This document shows, piece after piece, positions 43,295-52,492 of a stretch of DNA of 64,000 nucleotides. A program made the position numbers and the translations under genes. Position 1 is the first letter of the stretch. Every line of letters begins with the position of its first letter. Under the pieces are notes generated by a model. The model was not told where the DNA came from. It saw nothing but the letters and a program-made list of their open reading frames with translations, and did not search any database. Origin of the DNA: Sphingobacterium prati (lineage in GTDB: Bacteria > Bacteroidota > Bacteroidia > Sphingobacteriales > Sphingobacteriaceae); NCBI RefSeq assembly GCF_013167215.1, contig NZ_JABJWY010000035.1, positions 341,753 through 405,752 on the forward strand. Direction: 5' to 3'.

Positions 43295-43528
43295 TCAGGA
43301 AAGTAGCATGGCTTCGGGATGTTTTATTAAGCGTTGTATGGTTAATTGATTATCGAGCAAAGCCTCGTAAAAAGGAGCAGGAACCATTATTTTAAAAGTC
43401 TTGCGTGCTGTTTTAACGAAAAAAAGTGCCCCATGAATAACTTGCTTATCATCAATGATCAAGGTATGTTGTGTAACGGGCTGAGTACTTAGTTTTTCCT
43501 TTTCAACGAGCTGTATAAGTTGTTGCAT
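43295..43528 (-). CDS. small hypothetical protein, 77 aa
   Basis: ATG 43528 (MQQLIQLVEKEKL...) is preferred over a TTG at 43558. The protein has a helical N-terminus and a beta-rich centre (TLIIDDKQVIHGALFFVKTA) with no recognised motif. It is divergent from fbp and shares the intergenic region with it. Confidence 0.55.
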   Translation of the reverse strand: MQQLIQLVEKEKLSTQPVTQHTLIIDDKQVIHGALFFVKTARKTFKIMVPAPFYEALLDNQLTIQRLIKHPEAMLLS

Positions 43529-43681
43529 TGTATCAATATATTTTGCTAAAATTACCAAATACTTATCATTTTTTGTTTTTTTTTATTTCTGAGGATTTAG
43601 AAGATATCTACTTCTTTTACCGCTTTGTTATCTTTTTGTAGTTAATAATCGTTTTAGCAGAAGGAAGTTTTCAACGATATG

Positions 43682-43695
43682 CGCAATCGATTGCG
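43682..43695. promoter_or_regulatory. LacI-type operator-like palindrome
   Basis: CGCAATCGATTGCG is a perfect 14-bp palindrome with the central CG and GCAA/TTGC half-sites of LacI/GalR-family operators. It lies 53 bp upstream of the fbp -33 box, in the divergent region between the 43528 and fbp genes. Confidence 0.6.
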
Positions 43696-43734
43696 TATTT
43701 TATGAGCTAAAGTTTAGCTGGACAGGGAGATAGC

Positions 43735-43767
43735 TTTGCTAAAATCTATTTTACTTTTTTAGCTTTG
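43735..43767 (+). promoter_or_regulatory. fbp promoter
   Basis: TTTG (43735-43738), a 21-bp spacer and TAGCTTTG (43760-43767) match the Bacteroidetes consensus. The -7 box overlaps an in-frame TTG at 43765, so translation must start at ATG 43798. Confidence 0.75.
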
Positions 43768-43797
43768 TACAACAAAAAATATCCAATAAACACTATT

Positions 43798-44805
43798 ATG
43801 AGTGGTATAACAACACTAGGACAATTTATTATTGAAAAACAAGCCGATTTTCCATATGCAAAAGGTGAGCTGTCTAGGCTCTTGCGTGATATCGGTATAG
43901 CAGCAAAGATTGTTAACAGAGAAGTCAACAAGGCTGGATTGGTTGATATTTTGGGGGATTCAGGGCAGATTAATGTGCAGGGAGAGGGACAGAAGAAGTT
44001 GGATGTGTATGCCGATGAGCAATTTATTAAAGCACTGCAAAGTGGTGGAGAATGCTGTGTCGTTGCCTCGGAGGAACATGAAAATCCAGTTTATATGCAA
44101 TCTGGGGTTTCAAAAAACGCAAAGTATATTGTTTGTATAGATCCATTGGACGGTTCGAGTAATATCGATGTTAATGTCTCTGTAGGGACAATTTTTTCTA
44201 TTTATCGCAGGCTTTCGGATACAGGTGTGTCATGTAATAGCAATGATATCCTGCAACACGGAACCCAGCAAGTTGCCGCAGGATATGTCATTTATGGAAG
44301 CTCAACCATGTTGGTATATACAACGGGCAAAGGGGTGAATGGTTTTACTTTAGATCCTTCCATCGGGGAATTCTGCCTGTCTCATCCCGATATGAAGATT
44401 CCTGAAGCGGGGAATATTTATTCGATCAATGAGGGAAATTACTCCAAATTCCCCAACGGTGTCAAACAATATATCAAATACTGTCAAATGGAAGACGCAG
44501 CTACCCAACGTCCCTATGCATCGCGCTATATTGGGTCGATGGTTGCTGACATTCATCGCAATTTGCTGAAAGGGGGGATCTTTCTTTATCCGACGACTTC
44601 AGCACACCCGAACGGGAAATTACGATTAATGTACGAATGTAATCCAATAGCGTTTATTATTGAACAAGCAGGAGGGAGGGCGACGAATGGATACCAACGT
44701 ATTTTAGATATTGAACCCAAGACACTACACCAACGAACAGCGGCATTTTTAGGGAATACGGCAATGGTGAAACTCCTTGAGGATTTCCTTCTAAAACATC
44801 AGTAA
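43798..44805 (+). CDS. fbp: class I fructose-1,6-bisphosphatase
   Basis: Removes the 1-phosphate of fructose-1,6-bisphosphate in gluconeogenesis. The 335-aa protein has the class I signature CIDPLDGSSNIDVNVSVGTI (metal-binding Asp residues, about residue 115-134), an EEHENP Glu, and the C-terminal NGKLRLMYECNPIAFIIEQAGG. Start 43798 is fixed by the promoter position. A terminator follows 70 bp after the stop. Together with the glycogen operon it supports sugar synthesis from non-sugar carbon. Confidence 0.97.
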   Translation: MSGITTLGQFIIEKQADFPYAKGELSRLLRDIGIAAKIVNREVNKAGLVDILGDSGQINVQGEGQKKLDVYADEQFIKALQSGGECCVVASEEHENPVYMQSGVSKNAKYIVCIDPLDGSSNIDVNVSVGTIFSIYRRLSDTGVSCNSNDILQHGTQQVAAGYVIYGSSTMLVYTTGKGVNGFTLDPSIGEFCLSHPDMKIPEAGNIYSINEGNYSKFPNGVKQYIKYCQMEDAATQRPYASRYIGSMVADIHRNLLKGGIFLYPTTSAHPNGKLRLMYECNPIAFIIEQAGGRATNGYQRILDIEPKTLHQRTAAFLGNTAMVKLLEDFLLKHQ

Positions 44806-44875
44806 TTCATTATGTAGTGATTCGATGACAGGGAAGATTCGTTTGCCAATAAGAATTATTTATATTTGTTCCAGA

Positions 44876-44910
44876 AAATGGCTTCATTATTGCGAAGCCA
44901 TTTCTTTTTT
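44876..44910 (+). terminator. intrinsic terminator after fbp
   Basis: AAATGGCTTC (44876-44885) and GAAGCCATTT (44894-44903) form a perfect 10-bp stem with an 8-nt loop, followed by CTTTTTT. A TATATTTG box (44861-44868) just before it may belong to the next gene, in which case the hairpin would sit in that leader. Confidence 0.85.
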
Positions 44911-44923
44911 CATTATTTGTAGT

Positions 44924-46372
44924 ATGTCACGTTTTTTAGTTTTTATTTCCTTCGTTTCAATAGTATTTTTTTCTTGCAAAGAGAATCCGCCCACTTATGG
45001 TGATGTGCTCGCACAAGGTTTTGAACAAAAATCTTATAAGGAGTTTGATACAACAGCCTATGTGAAGGTGTTTCAGGAAGTGTATGGTAAACAGAAAGGC
45101 AACCTGCATAACCCGAGCTGGATGAAGAAATTGTCTGATTCTACTGCAGGAATGACTTTAATCGCTGAACATCTATTTGACGGAAGCATTGATACCCTAT
45201 TGAGTTATTTTGAACAAAGTGAAGAACATGGGATACGTAGCAGTTACTTCCACACTGCGGAGATAAAAGAGACGTTATTTTCGCTGCGCAAACTGCAACC
45301 AAAGGATGTCGCTGAGTCCTATCCGCTTTTAGCCAAGCTCGATCTTTTGGGGACAGATGGTTTTGTGGCTTATGTCAGCAGTATGAAATACGGTGTGGTT
45401 AATCCGAAGCGCCTGTACGGAAGATATTTTGTGCCGCAAAATCGCATGAATTATGCAAAGGTGATTCACATGCTGGACAGTGTGCAGATGGGCCCCTTGA
45501 TGGCTAATATTCAGCCGAAAAATCAGTATTACATTCAATTTCAGCGTTTGTTGGAAAATGGTAATCTGGATAACACACAAAGGATTAACGTACTGATGGT
45601 ACTGGAAAAATTACGCTGGATGGGGACGTCTTTTCCGGAGAAATATGTTTTTGTCAATATTCCTGAACAACGCTTACATATTATGGAAGATGGTAAAACC
45701 AGTCAATTGATGAACGTATGTGTTGGTGAAACTGCTAACCCTGCCTATACGCGCAAAGGTGAAAACCACGAAACCCCGGTCATGCAAGGTATTCTGGATG
45801 CGATGCAGATCAACCCGGTTTGGAATATCCCGAGCAGTATTGTAAAAAAAGAATTATTGGCCAGTGTAAGGAATAATCCAAATTATTTGGCCTCGCGTAA
45901 TATGGTGGCTTACTATAAGGGAAAGCAGGTTGATCCAAGTACGGTAGATTGGCATGCGGATTCGGTTGAGAAATTCCGTTTTAAGCAAAATCCGGGATCA
46001 GATAATTCTTTGGGGAATGTGAAATTTCTATTTGAAAATGCTTATTCGATCTACCTCCATGATACACCTGCCAAACAAATGTTTGGGCAGACCAACCGTG
46101 CTGTGAGTCACGGCTGTGTACGTGTTGAAAAACCCGTTGACTTGGCCAGCTACTTGGTGAATAACGAGAAGCAAGCCGAGAAGATCGCAAAAGAAATTAC
46201 AACTGACTCCATTTCCAAATCGAGGTGGGTAACGTTGAAACGTCAGATGCCTGTATACCTTACTTATTATACTACTTGGCTTGATGATGACGGTAAAATC
46301 GTTTCTTACCCTGATATTTATGGCTATGACCCGCGTCTGAAAGATGCATTGAAGAAATATTGGGCAAATTAA
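44924..46372 (+). CDS. L,D-transpeptidase lipoprotein (YkuD/YcbB-like)
   Basis: A 482-aa protein. ATG 44924 gives a signal peptide with lipobox FFSC; the frame back to 44825 crosses the terminator. Residues about 50-250 form a helical scaffold as in YcbB (LDLLGTDGFVAYVSSMKYG). The YkuD catalytic domain follows (YVFVNIPEQRLHIMEDGK, then AVSHGCVRVEKPVDLA with the catalytic His and Cys). It makes 3-3 cross-links or attaches proteins to peptidoglycan. It overlaps the convergent DUF3943 gene by 4 bp. Confidence 0.92.
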   Translation: MSRFLVFISFVSIVFFSCKENPPTYGDVLAQGFEQKSYKEFDTTAYVKVFQEVYGKQKGNLHNPSWMKKLSDSTAGMTLIAEHLFDGSIDTLLSYFEQSEEHGIRSSYFHTAEIKETLFSLRKLQPKDVAESYPLLAKLDLLGTDGFVAYVSSMKYGVVNPKRLYGRYFVPQNRMNYAKVIHMLDSVQMGPLMANIQPKNQYYIQFQRLLENGNLDNTQRINVLMVLEKLRWMGTSFPEKYVFVNIPEQRLHIMEDGKTSQLMNVCVGETANPAYTRKGENHETPVMQGILDAMQINPVWNIPSSIVKKELLASVRNNPNYLASRNMVAYYKGKQVDPSTVDWHADSVEKFRFKQNPGSDNSLGNVKFLFENAYSIYLHDTPAKQMFGQTNRAVSHGCVRVEKPVDLASYLVNNEKQAEKIAKEITTDSISKSRWVTLKRQMPVYLTYYTTWLDDDGKIVSYPDIYGYDPRLKDALKKYWAN

Positions 46373-47958
46373 TATTCTGAATTATAAGCCAAGGCCAAAC
46401 GTATAAAAGGATAATCTTTATTCACTTTGTCATGGTCCCGGTAACGACCTTCCAGCCTGAAATATCCTGAGTAGAGATTAATGCCAAAGTTTTTCCAGAT
46501 TCGTACCGAAGCGCTGGTTGATACAGTATGAAGATAATGATGGGATTTATTGCCACTGATAGTTACAAAATAACCGCCACGGTAGTCTATTCCAAATTTA
46601 AAGCGATTAAGCGTATTTAATGTTGCTGCGGTACGCACATCCATTCCTGGACCATAATCATAGGTACGGCTTTCTCCAAAATGAAGATATGGATCAGGTA
46701 CCGCTGCCAGAACTACTGGTCCACCCCCCAAGACAGTAGTCAGTTTGGTGTGTTTACCGATGTTAAAATTGGAAAAAACATTGTAATTGATGCTTTGCGA
46801 TCCATAGTAGAAAGCCTCATTACGCAAAAAATCAAAGTGAGCTGATACAATACCACGATGTGTGCCGGTTAAATCGGATAATATACGATTCCCATAAAGG
46901 GAGGCATATATGTTGACAGCATTTACGATTGAGCTGTCATCAGATCCAATTTCAAGATTGAGGATAAAGTCGTTAAAAGGTTTCTTTCTGTCGGCATATT
47001 CGTTGTTATAAATCAGTTTAATGCGGGCATAGATATCATTCTTTCCCCGGCTGATGACATTATGCTCTTTGGCATCAAATCTTCGAATACCTAATTCGGC
47101 TTCTGTATGAACCTGAGAGCTATCGATGACGATGCCTTTCGCTGTATTTCCCCAACGGCCGTCAAGTAGACGGTTTAAGCCGTTGATCGGATTGATCAAC
47201 ATCGCTAATATTTCTTTTTTATTTCGCTGTCCTTTCGTGAGGCTCGGTCTGGCAAGAATATGATGTGAAAGGCGGTGTGTCATCTCGCCGAGAATCGTTC
47301 CGCCAAAACTGGTATTAATAATATCGTTGACCGAAGGTGGTTCTGTCTCGCCTGCTGTCTCCCATATGTAGCTCCCTGCCACAGTCGCTATTGAGGACTG
47401 CCAGAAGCTAAAGTTGTTGGATCGGAATGAATTGAAATAGAACTGCCCGTGGTAGGGATGGGCGATTTGATTGGTGGCGAAGAGATTATCGTCCCAAGTC
47501 CAGGCCGAAAACTTTAAATGGCTGAAGAAATTTTTGAAAGAAATATGAGAGACTGGATCTTTTCGAATGAAATAATTGACCGAGGCCGGTATAGCTTGAA
47601 TAGAAAACCATTCTATTCCGGCGCGTAGAAAGTTTTTCTTTTGAAAATTTAAGGTACTGTCGGATAATTTGGCATGAATCTGATCGGAAATCCATTTTGC
47701 CTGTTGTCTCGACACGGCGATACTATCTCTTGAATTTGTGTTCCTGATGAGCTGATTGACACTATCTGCTGATGATTTTAGGCACATCCTACCAAGCCTA
47801 TGTGCTGTATCTCTGATTGTATATTGAACGTTATTTTGATTCGTTTGAATAGTGGCCATCGCTGGAAAATAGGAAAAGATCAATGCACAAAAAAAGGTCT
47901 TAAATACATTCAAAAGGAAAAATAAAATAGAACAATAAGGCTTTAGGTATAGTTTCAT
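46369..47958 (-). CDS. DUF3943 outer-membrane-associated protein
   Basis: A 529-aa protein. ATG 47958 gives a hydrophobic signal sequence (MKLYLKPYCSILFFLLNVF); the frame extends to 48114 without one. DNLFATNQIAHPYHGQFYFN with NNFSFWQSS and NDIINTSFGGTILGEMTHR matches DUF3943. The C-terminal third is rich in alternating strands and ends in an aromatic-rich stretch (IRLALAYNSEY), consistent with a beta barrel. Function unknown. It is divergent from sulP, about 170 bp away. Confidence 0.85.
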   Translation of the reverse strand: MKLYLKPYCSILFFLLNVFKTFFCALIFSYFPAMATIQTNQNNVQYTIRDTAHRLGRMCLKSSADSVNQLIRNTNSRDSIAVSRQQAKWISDQIHAKLSDSTLNFQKKNFLRAGIEWFSIQAIPASVNYFIRKDPVSHISFKNFFSHLKFSAWTWDDNLFATNQIAHPYHGQFYFNSFRSNNFSFWQSSIATVAGSYIWETAGETEPPSVNDIINTSFGGTILGEMTHRLSHHILARPSLTKGQRNKKEILAMLINPINGLNRLLDGRWGNTAKGIVIDSSQVHTEAELGIRRFDAKEHNVISRGKNDIYARIKLIYNNEYADRKKPFNDFILNLEIGSDDSSIVNAVNIYASLYGNRILSDLTGTHRGIVSAHFDFLRNEAFYYGSQSINYNVFSNFNIGKHTKLTTVLGGGPVVLAAVPDPYLHFGESRTYDYGPGMDVRTAATLNTLNRFKFGIDYRGGYFVTISGNKSHHYLHTVSTSASVRIWKNFGINLYSGYFRLEGRYRDHDKVNKDYPFIRLALAYNSEY

Positions 47959-48125
47959 ATCGGTCAATATGCTGTTTTGCAATAAGAGTTGTACTGAATA
48001 ACAAATACAGGGTAAAACTGTTTTTCCGATTGCGATTCTTTCTCTCTTTAGCAACCTGCAAGTTGCTGATATACGGTATGGATTGTTACCTTTGCAACGT
48101 TTTATAATGTTCAACTGATTTCAAT

Positions 48126-49658
48126 ATGAACAATACCTTTGAATTTTTTAACATACGGTCCGTCAATTTTAAAAACGAACTTTTTGCTGGCTTGACGGTA
48201 GCCATGACGATGATACCTGAATCCCTTTCATTTGCGATACTAGCTGGTTTGCCACCCTTAACGGGCCTTTACGCTGCCTTCTTAATGGGACTCGTGACTG
48301 CTATTTTTGGGGGAAGGCCGGGTATGGTATCTGGTGGAGCTGGGGCAACTATCGTTGTTCTGATGGCGCTTGCAGCAAGTCATGGTATTGACTATCTTTT
48401 TGCGGCAGTGATCTTGGCGGGCATACTACAATTTTTTGTTGGTCTTTTCAAATGGGGAAAATTTGTCCGTTTGATCCCACAACCTGTTATGTACGGCTTC
48501 TTGAATGGGTTAGCCATTATTATTTTTATGGCGCAGGTTGTACAATTTAAGGCGAGCAACGGAACGGATATGGTCTGGATGTCGGGGTCGACTTTATATA
48601 TTATGGGGGGGCTTACCTTATTGACAATGCTGATTGTTATCGGTTTTCCTCGGATCACAAAGGCGGTTCCCGCTTCATTAATTGCTATTTTGGTTGTTTT
48701 TGGTCTGGTATCATTACTAGGTATCGAAACGAAGAAAGTGGTGGATATAGCATCGGTAAGCGGATCACTCCCTCACTTTCATTTGCCTAATATCCCCTGG
48801 AGCTGGGACACATTGCAATTAATCTTCCCATATTCCTTGGTCATGGCGGGAGTAGGACTTGTTGAATCGCTTTTGACTCTTAATATGGTCGACGAAATCA
48901 CTGCTAGTAAAGGAAATGCTAACCGTGAATCCATTGCGCAAGGGCTGGCAAATGCGATCAATGGATTTTTTGGTGGAATGGGTGGTTGTGCGATGGTGGC
49001 ACAGACCTTGGTGAATTTGAATGCAGGTGCAAGGACGCGGTTATCCGCTTTTATAGGCGCAATGACAATTTTATTGATTATACTGGTCGGCGCACCTTTT
49101 ATTGAGCAAATCCCCATGGCAGCACTTGTCGGTGTGATGATGATGGTCGCTATTGGCACTTTTCAATGGGTGAGTTTTCGGATTATCAATAAGTTCCCGA
49201 AACCGGATATTTTCGTTGGTATTCTTGTTGCCGGTATAACAGTGCTCTTGCACAACTTAGCTTTGGCTGTGCTTGTCGGTGTCGTAGTTTCTGCATTGGT
49301 CTTTGCCTGGGATAATGCGAAGCGTATACGGGCGAGAAAATATGTTGACCTAGAAGGTATAAAACATTATGAAATATATGGACCATTGTTTTTCGGGTCC
49401 ACAGCAAATTTTTTGGATAAGTTTGATATTCAGGAGGATCCTGATCATATCATTGTGGACTTTAAAGAAAGTAGGGTCGTGGATATGTCTGCTGTGGATG
49501 CGCTAAATAAAATTACGGAGCGTTATGCTTCGCGACAGAAGAAAGTGGAACTGTGGCATCTCAGTGAAGATTGTCGCTCCCTCCTCAAAAACGCAACGGG
49601 AATTGCGGTCGTTAATATTAAGGATGACCCAACTTATCAAGTCATGCCCGGAAAATAG
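48126..49658 (+). CDS. SulP-family anion transporter with STAS domain
   Basis: A 510-aa inner-membrane transporter for sulfate, bicarbonate or related anions. FAGLTVAMTMIPESLSFAIL and GLPPLTGLYAAFLMGLVTAI are the SulP signature at residues about 18-60. There are about 12 helices, GFFGGMGGCAMVAQT in the middle, and a C-terminal STAS domain (residues about 415-505: DHIIVDFKESRVVDMSAVDA). The substrate cannot be assigned; no cys genes or carbonic anhydrase are adjacent. Only 1 bp separates it from the convergent methyltransferase gene. Confidence 0.94.
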   Translation: MNNTFEFFNIRSVNFKNELFAGLTVAMTMIPESLSFAILAGLPPLTGLYAAFLMGLVTAIFGGRPGMVSGGAGATIVVLMALAASHGIDYLFAAVILAGILQFFVGLFKWGKFVRLIPQPVMYGFLNGLAIIIFMAQVVQFKASNGTDMVWMSGSTLYIMGGLTLLTMLIVIGFPRITKAVPASLIAILVVFGLVSLLGIETKKVVDIASVSGSLPHFHLPNIPWSWDTLQLIFPYSLVMAGVGLVESLLTLNMVDEITASKGNANRESIAQGLANAINGFFGGMGGCAMVAQTLVNLNAGARTRLSAFIGAMTILLIILVGAPFIEQIPMAALVGVMMMVAIGTFQWVSFRIINKFPKPDIFVGILVAGITVLLHNLALAVLVGVVVSALVFAWDNAKRIRARKYVDLEGIKHYEIYGPLFFGSTANFLDKFDIQEDPDHIIVDFKESRVVDMSAVDALNKITERYASRQKKVELWHLSEDCRSLLKNATGIAVVNIKDDPTYQVMPGK

Positions 49659-49659
49659 A

Positions 49660-50250
49660 TTATTTCTTCCTTAATTCGATAAAAAGCTCAGTTCCTTGTC
49701 GTTGCGGTATACTATTGAAACAGGTCTCCATTTTTAAAATATCAAAGCTTGAAAGAAACAAATGCTGATATTCAGATTTGTTTCCACCGAATGGGGGGGG
49801 CTGTACAGGAAATTCTCTATCGAACAATAGACCTGCGAGAATACCGCGCGGTTGGAGCAGCGAAGCTATTTTGCTACTGTAGTTTTCCCGTAGGGCAGGA
49901 TCCAACGCACAGAAAAAGGTCTGCTCCAAAATGTAGTCATATTGTTGTTCATGCTGAAAAAAATCCTGACAGATAATCTGAAGCTGCGGAATTACACCAA
50001 ATGCTTTTTGAACCTGATCAACTAATGTCGGTGCGATATCAAGCAAGGTGATATTTTCAAAGCCTTTCTCCAGAAGTGCCTTAGCTTCGTGCGCGTTGCC
50101 ACAACCGGGAATTAAAATAGATGCATCTTTGGGAATTACGGTCTCTGCATACTTTATAATCGCTGGTGATGCATAACCAATATCCCATCCGATCTCCATG
50201 TTCTTATAGCGATTGTCCCAATAATCTTTATTCAAATCCAATATATCCAT
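49660..50250 (-). CDS. TPMT-family SAM-dependent methyltransferase
   Basis: A 196-aa class I methyltransferase. DYWDNRYKNMEIGWDIGYAS is typical of the thiopurine methyltransferase group, and SILIPGCGNAHEAKALLEKG is the SAM-binding motif I. Related bacterial enzymes methylate thiopurines, tellurite or selenium compounds, or thiols; the substrate here is unknown. A run of eight Gs (plus strand, about 49793-49800) encodes PPP and could be a slippage site. Confidence 0.88.
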   Translation of the reverse strand: MDILDLNKDYWDNRYKNMEIGWDIGYASPAIIKYAETVIPKDASILIPGCGNAHEAKALLEKGFENITLLDIAPTLVDQVQKAFGVIPQLQIICQDFFQHEQQYDYILEQTFFCALDPALRENYSSKIASLLQPRGILAGLLFDREFPVQPPPFGGNKSEYQHLFLSSFDILKMETCFNSIPQRQGTELFIELRKK

Positions 50251-50489
50251 AGCAACTTACACCTGTTAAAAGCAAATGGATACAATTTAAGGAAATCTTG
50301 TGTAACACGTTGTTATTTTAATTTTTTACTGGAAAAATGTTTCGATAATGTCAATGAAGAGCTGGAGAAAGAAGTGAAAATAATACGCTTTATTGCAGCT
50401 TTTTAACGTTTTGTTTGTCCTGTCGTAAAACAAAAAAATAACTTTCGGATTTATATAAAGTATTATTTCAACTAAAGACCATTAGTGAT

Positions 50490-51374
50490 ATGTTACTCAA
50501 TAGGAGAATTTCGGTTTCATACTTTTTAAAGGCCATTCAGACAGATTTGATTCGAATAGTTTTTTTCGGCTGTTTGGTCGGGCTGCTGGCGAAGCATAAA
50601 GATTTTTTGACACTGCAGATTCCATTGTCATTAATTGCGATTGTAGGTACAGCAATATCGCTTCTGTTAGCATTTCGAACTGCACAATCTTATGATAGGT
50701 GGTGGGAAGCACGTATTGTATGGGGAGCAATTGTCAACGATTCGCGTAGTTTAATACGTCTTCTGCAAACTTTTATTACCAGAGATCAGGACATACACCT
50801 AAAAATGTTTGTCGAAAGGCAGATTATATGGAATTATGCCTTGAGCGAATCATTGCGAAAAGAATCCCATTCAAAACGGGTAGGAGAATATTTGGAAAGT
50901 TATCAGATCAATGATACAAATGTGGCTTACGGAATTTTAACTGCCCATGCAAAGCATTTACGCTTATTGGCCCAAGAGGGGTTGATCACTGAATTTAGAC
51001 AAGTTGCTGTGGATGAGATTTTAACACGATTTTCTGATTCAATGGGGCGTTGCGAACGGATAAAAAACACAGTCTTTCCAGTGTCTTATGGTAAACTGAT
51101 CCATTTCTTGATTTATTTATTTGCGCTCTTATTACCCTTTAGCCTGAATGATGATGTTATCTTGGTCAAAATGCTGCTGACGATCGGAATTCCCATTATT
51201 TTTATTATTATCGAACGTACTGCCATCTTAATGCAAGATCCTTTTGAAAATAAACCCATGGATACGCCGATGACAACGATCTGCCAGACCATTGAGATGA
51301 ATTTGTTGGAGGCTATTGGTGAACCTACGCAAAAGCCAACTACACCTGCGGAGGAATATTATTACATTCTTTAA
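50490..51374 (+). CDS. bestrophin-family ion channel
   Basis: A 294-aa membrane protein. LLLAFRTAQSYDRWWEARIV with WGAIVNDSRSLIR is the bestrophin/YneE signature near residues 58-85. Four main hydrophobic helices are present and the C-terminal AILMQDPFENKPMDTPMTTI is the conserved DPF region. Bacterial homologues conduct cations (e.g. KpBest, sodium) rather than chloride. It appears monocistronic. Confidence 0.93.
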   Translation: MLLNRRISVSYFLKAIQTDLIRIVFFGCLVGLLAKHKDFLTLQIPLSLIAIVGTAISLLLAFRTAQSYDRWWEARIVWGAIVNDSRSLIRLLQTFITRDQDIHLKMFVERQIIWNYALSESLRKESHSKRVGEYLESYQINDTNVAYGILTAHAKHLRLLAQEGLITEFRQVAVDEILTRFSDSMGRCERIKNTVFPVSYGKLIHFLIYLFALLLPFSLNDDVILVKMLLTIGIPIIFIIIERTAILMQDPFENKPMDTPMTTICQTIEMNLLEAIGEPTQKPTTPAEEYYYIL

Positions 51375-51420
51375 CTGGTCCGCTACAAATTTTATCACCA
51401 CACGTTTTTAAAACCGATAG

Positions 51421-51470
51421 CTTTATAACAGGACTAACTTATCCTGCTGTCTGTCCGGTTATAAAGTTTT
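51421..51470 (+). terminator. probable terminator after bestrophin gene
   Basis: CTTTATAAC (51421-51429) and GTTATAAAG (51458-51466) pair perfectly, with an internal AGGA/TCCT hairpin and TTTT after. The rest of 51375-51708 shows nothing I can call a gene; one frame without a start (about 51516-51707) looks weakly protein-like. Confidence 0.65.
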
Positions 51471-51708
51471 CGTATCTGAACTATTTTCGTTTGATCGGGC
51501 CTATTTTTTATTTATTCCACTTGACTTTGCTGTTTCCTAGATTCTTTCCGTTGCGTCTACCGAGATGCCCAACGGACTCTGGGAGCTTTTGAAATCTCTG
51601 GTACGGAACCGAAAAATCATGAAAATGGTCATATTGTAAAGGGAACAGCGCGAATTGTAAATAAATTCATTTTTTGTGTTGCAAACGTATTAGTTTTATA
51701 CCTATAAA

Positions 51709-52128
51709 ATGGAACGGCACTTACAGACTCAGGCATACAACTTTGACCGGGTACTTCGATATAGCTTATATGCGGCTTTAATTTTCTTTGTGATCATGCT
51801 CGTTAGCACACTACTAATTCGCAATATTCATCCTTTATGGAATGCAGTTGTAGTCATAGGTTTCCCGTATTCATTATTTGTATCAAAAATAAAATCCAGA
51901 GCAGATGATATGATTTTTGAGGAAAACCAAATCATTGTGAGCGGGAAAAACATTGCTATTCAAGATATTGAATTCTTTCGCATATTTGATTCTTTAAGGT
52001 TATATTTTGTATTGCGAATAACAAAAATAGGTCAGCAGTATATTCACTACCTTCCAGTTTCGGCAAAGCAAGATCTGGAAAACTATTTTGAAAAAAGAGA
52101 GGATAAGGAGCAGGAAGGGATCTTTTGA
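51709..52128 (+). CDS. small membrane protein, 139 aa
   Basis: Two adjacent membrane helices (residues about 18-58) are followed by a soluble domain with alternating beta structure (MIFEENQIIVSGKNIAIQDI) and a charged C-terminus. It resembles PH-domain-like or DUF304-type membrane proteins, but no family is assigned. The next reading frame overlaps its end by 41 bp. Confidence 0.6.
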   Translation: MERHLQTQAYNFDRVLRYSLYAALIFFVIMLVSTLLIRNIHPLWNAVVVIGFPYSLFVSKIKSRADDMIFEENQIIVSGKNIAIQDIEFFRIFDSLRLYFVLRITKIGQQYIHYLPVSAKQDLENYFEKREDKEQEGIF

Positions 52129-52435
52129 TTTTATTGCCAAATATTATTGCTTATTATATGTTTTACATGGTATTTCTAGGATTACTTATTCATTAGGTAC
52201 ACAACTGTATTATTATTTGCACGATTTGCAGGTTTTTGATAAAGAAGGGAATAGTCTTGGCGTTAACGATAAAATTACGATATCTTTCGAAATGGAGCTG
52301 GATACCAGGCGTCCGCCGAGAACGGGAATCAAAAAATTAGAGAAAGATGAAAATGGCCATCCTAAAATAGCTGAGCAGAAACCGGCGTACTATGGAGATG
52401 GTCCATCGGATAATATTATCGAAAAAGTGAAGTAA
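52088..52435 (+). CDS. uncertain ORF, possibly a gene remnant, 115 aa
   Basis: A frame without ATG (TTG 52088) overlapping the previous gene. The C-terminal 65 residues look genuinely coding (FDKEGNSLGVNDKITISFEM, then TRRPPRTGIKKLEKDENGHP). The N-terminal part is hydrophobic and may be non-coding. It is either a real short gene with an unusual start or a decayed gene that lost its 5' end. Function unknown. Confidence 0.35.
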   Translation: MKKERIRSRKGSFDFIAKYYCLLYVLHGISRITYSLGTQLYYYLHDLQVFDKEGNSLGVNDKITISFEMELDTRRPPRTGIKKLEKDENGHPKIAEQKPAYYGDGPSDNIIEKVK

Positions 52436-52492
52436 TTGTTTTTCCTATTGAATCAGGTATAGAGTGATATTAAAACTTAAAATTTGATTGTT

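Noticed and set aside
51516..51707. Protein-like frame upstream of the 51709 gene
   Set aside because: No start codon, no recognised motif, and it overlaps the promoter region of the next gene; evidence too weak to call a remnant.
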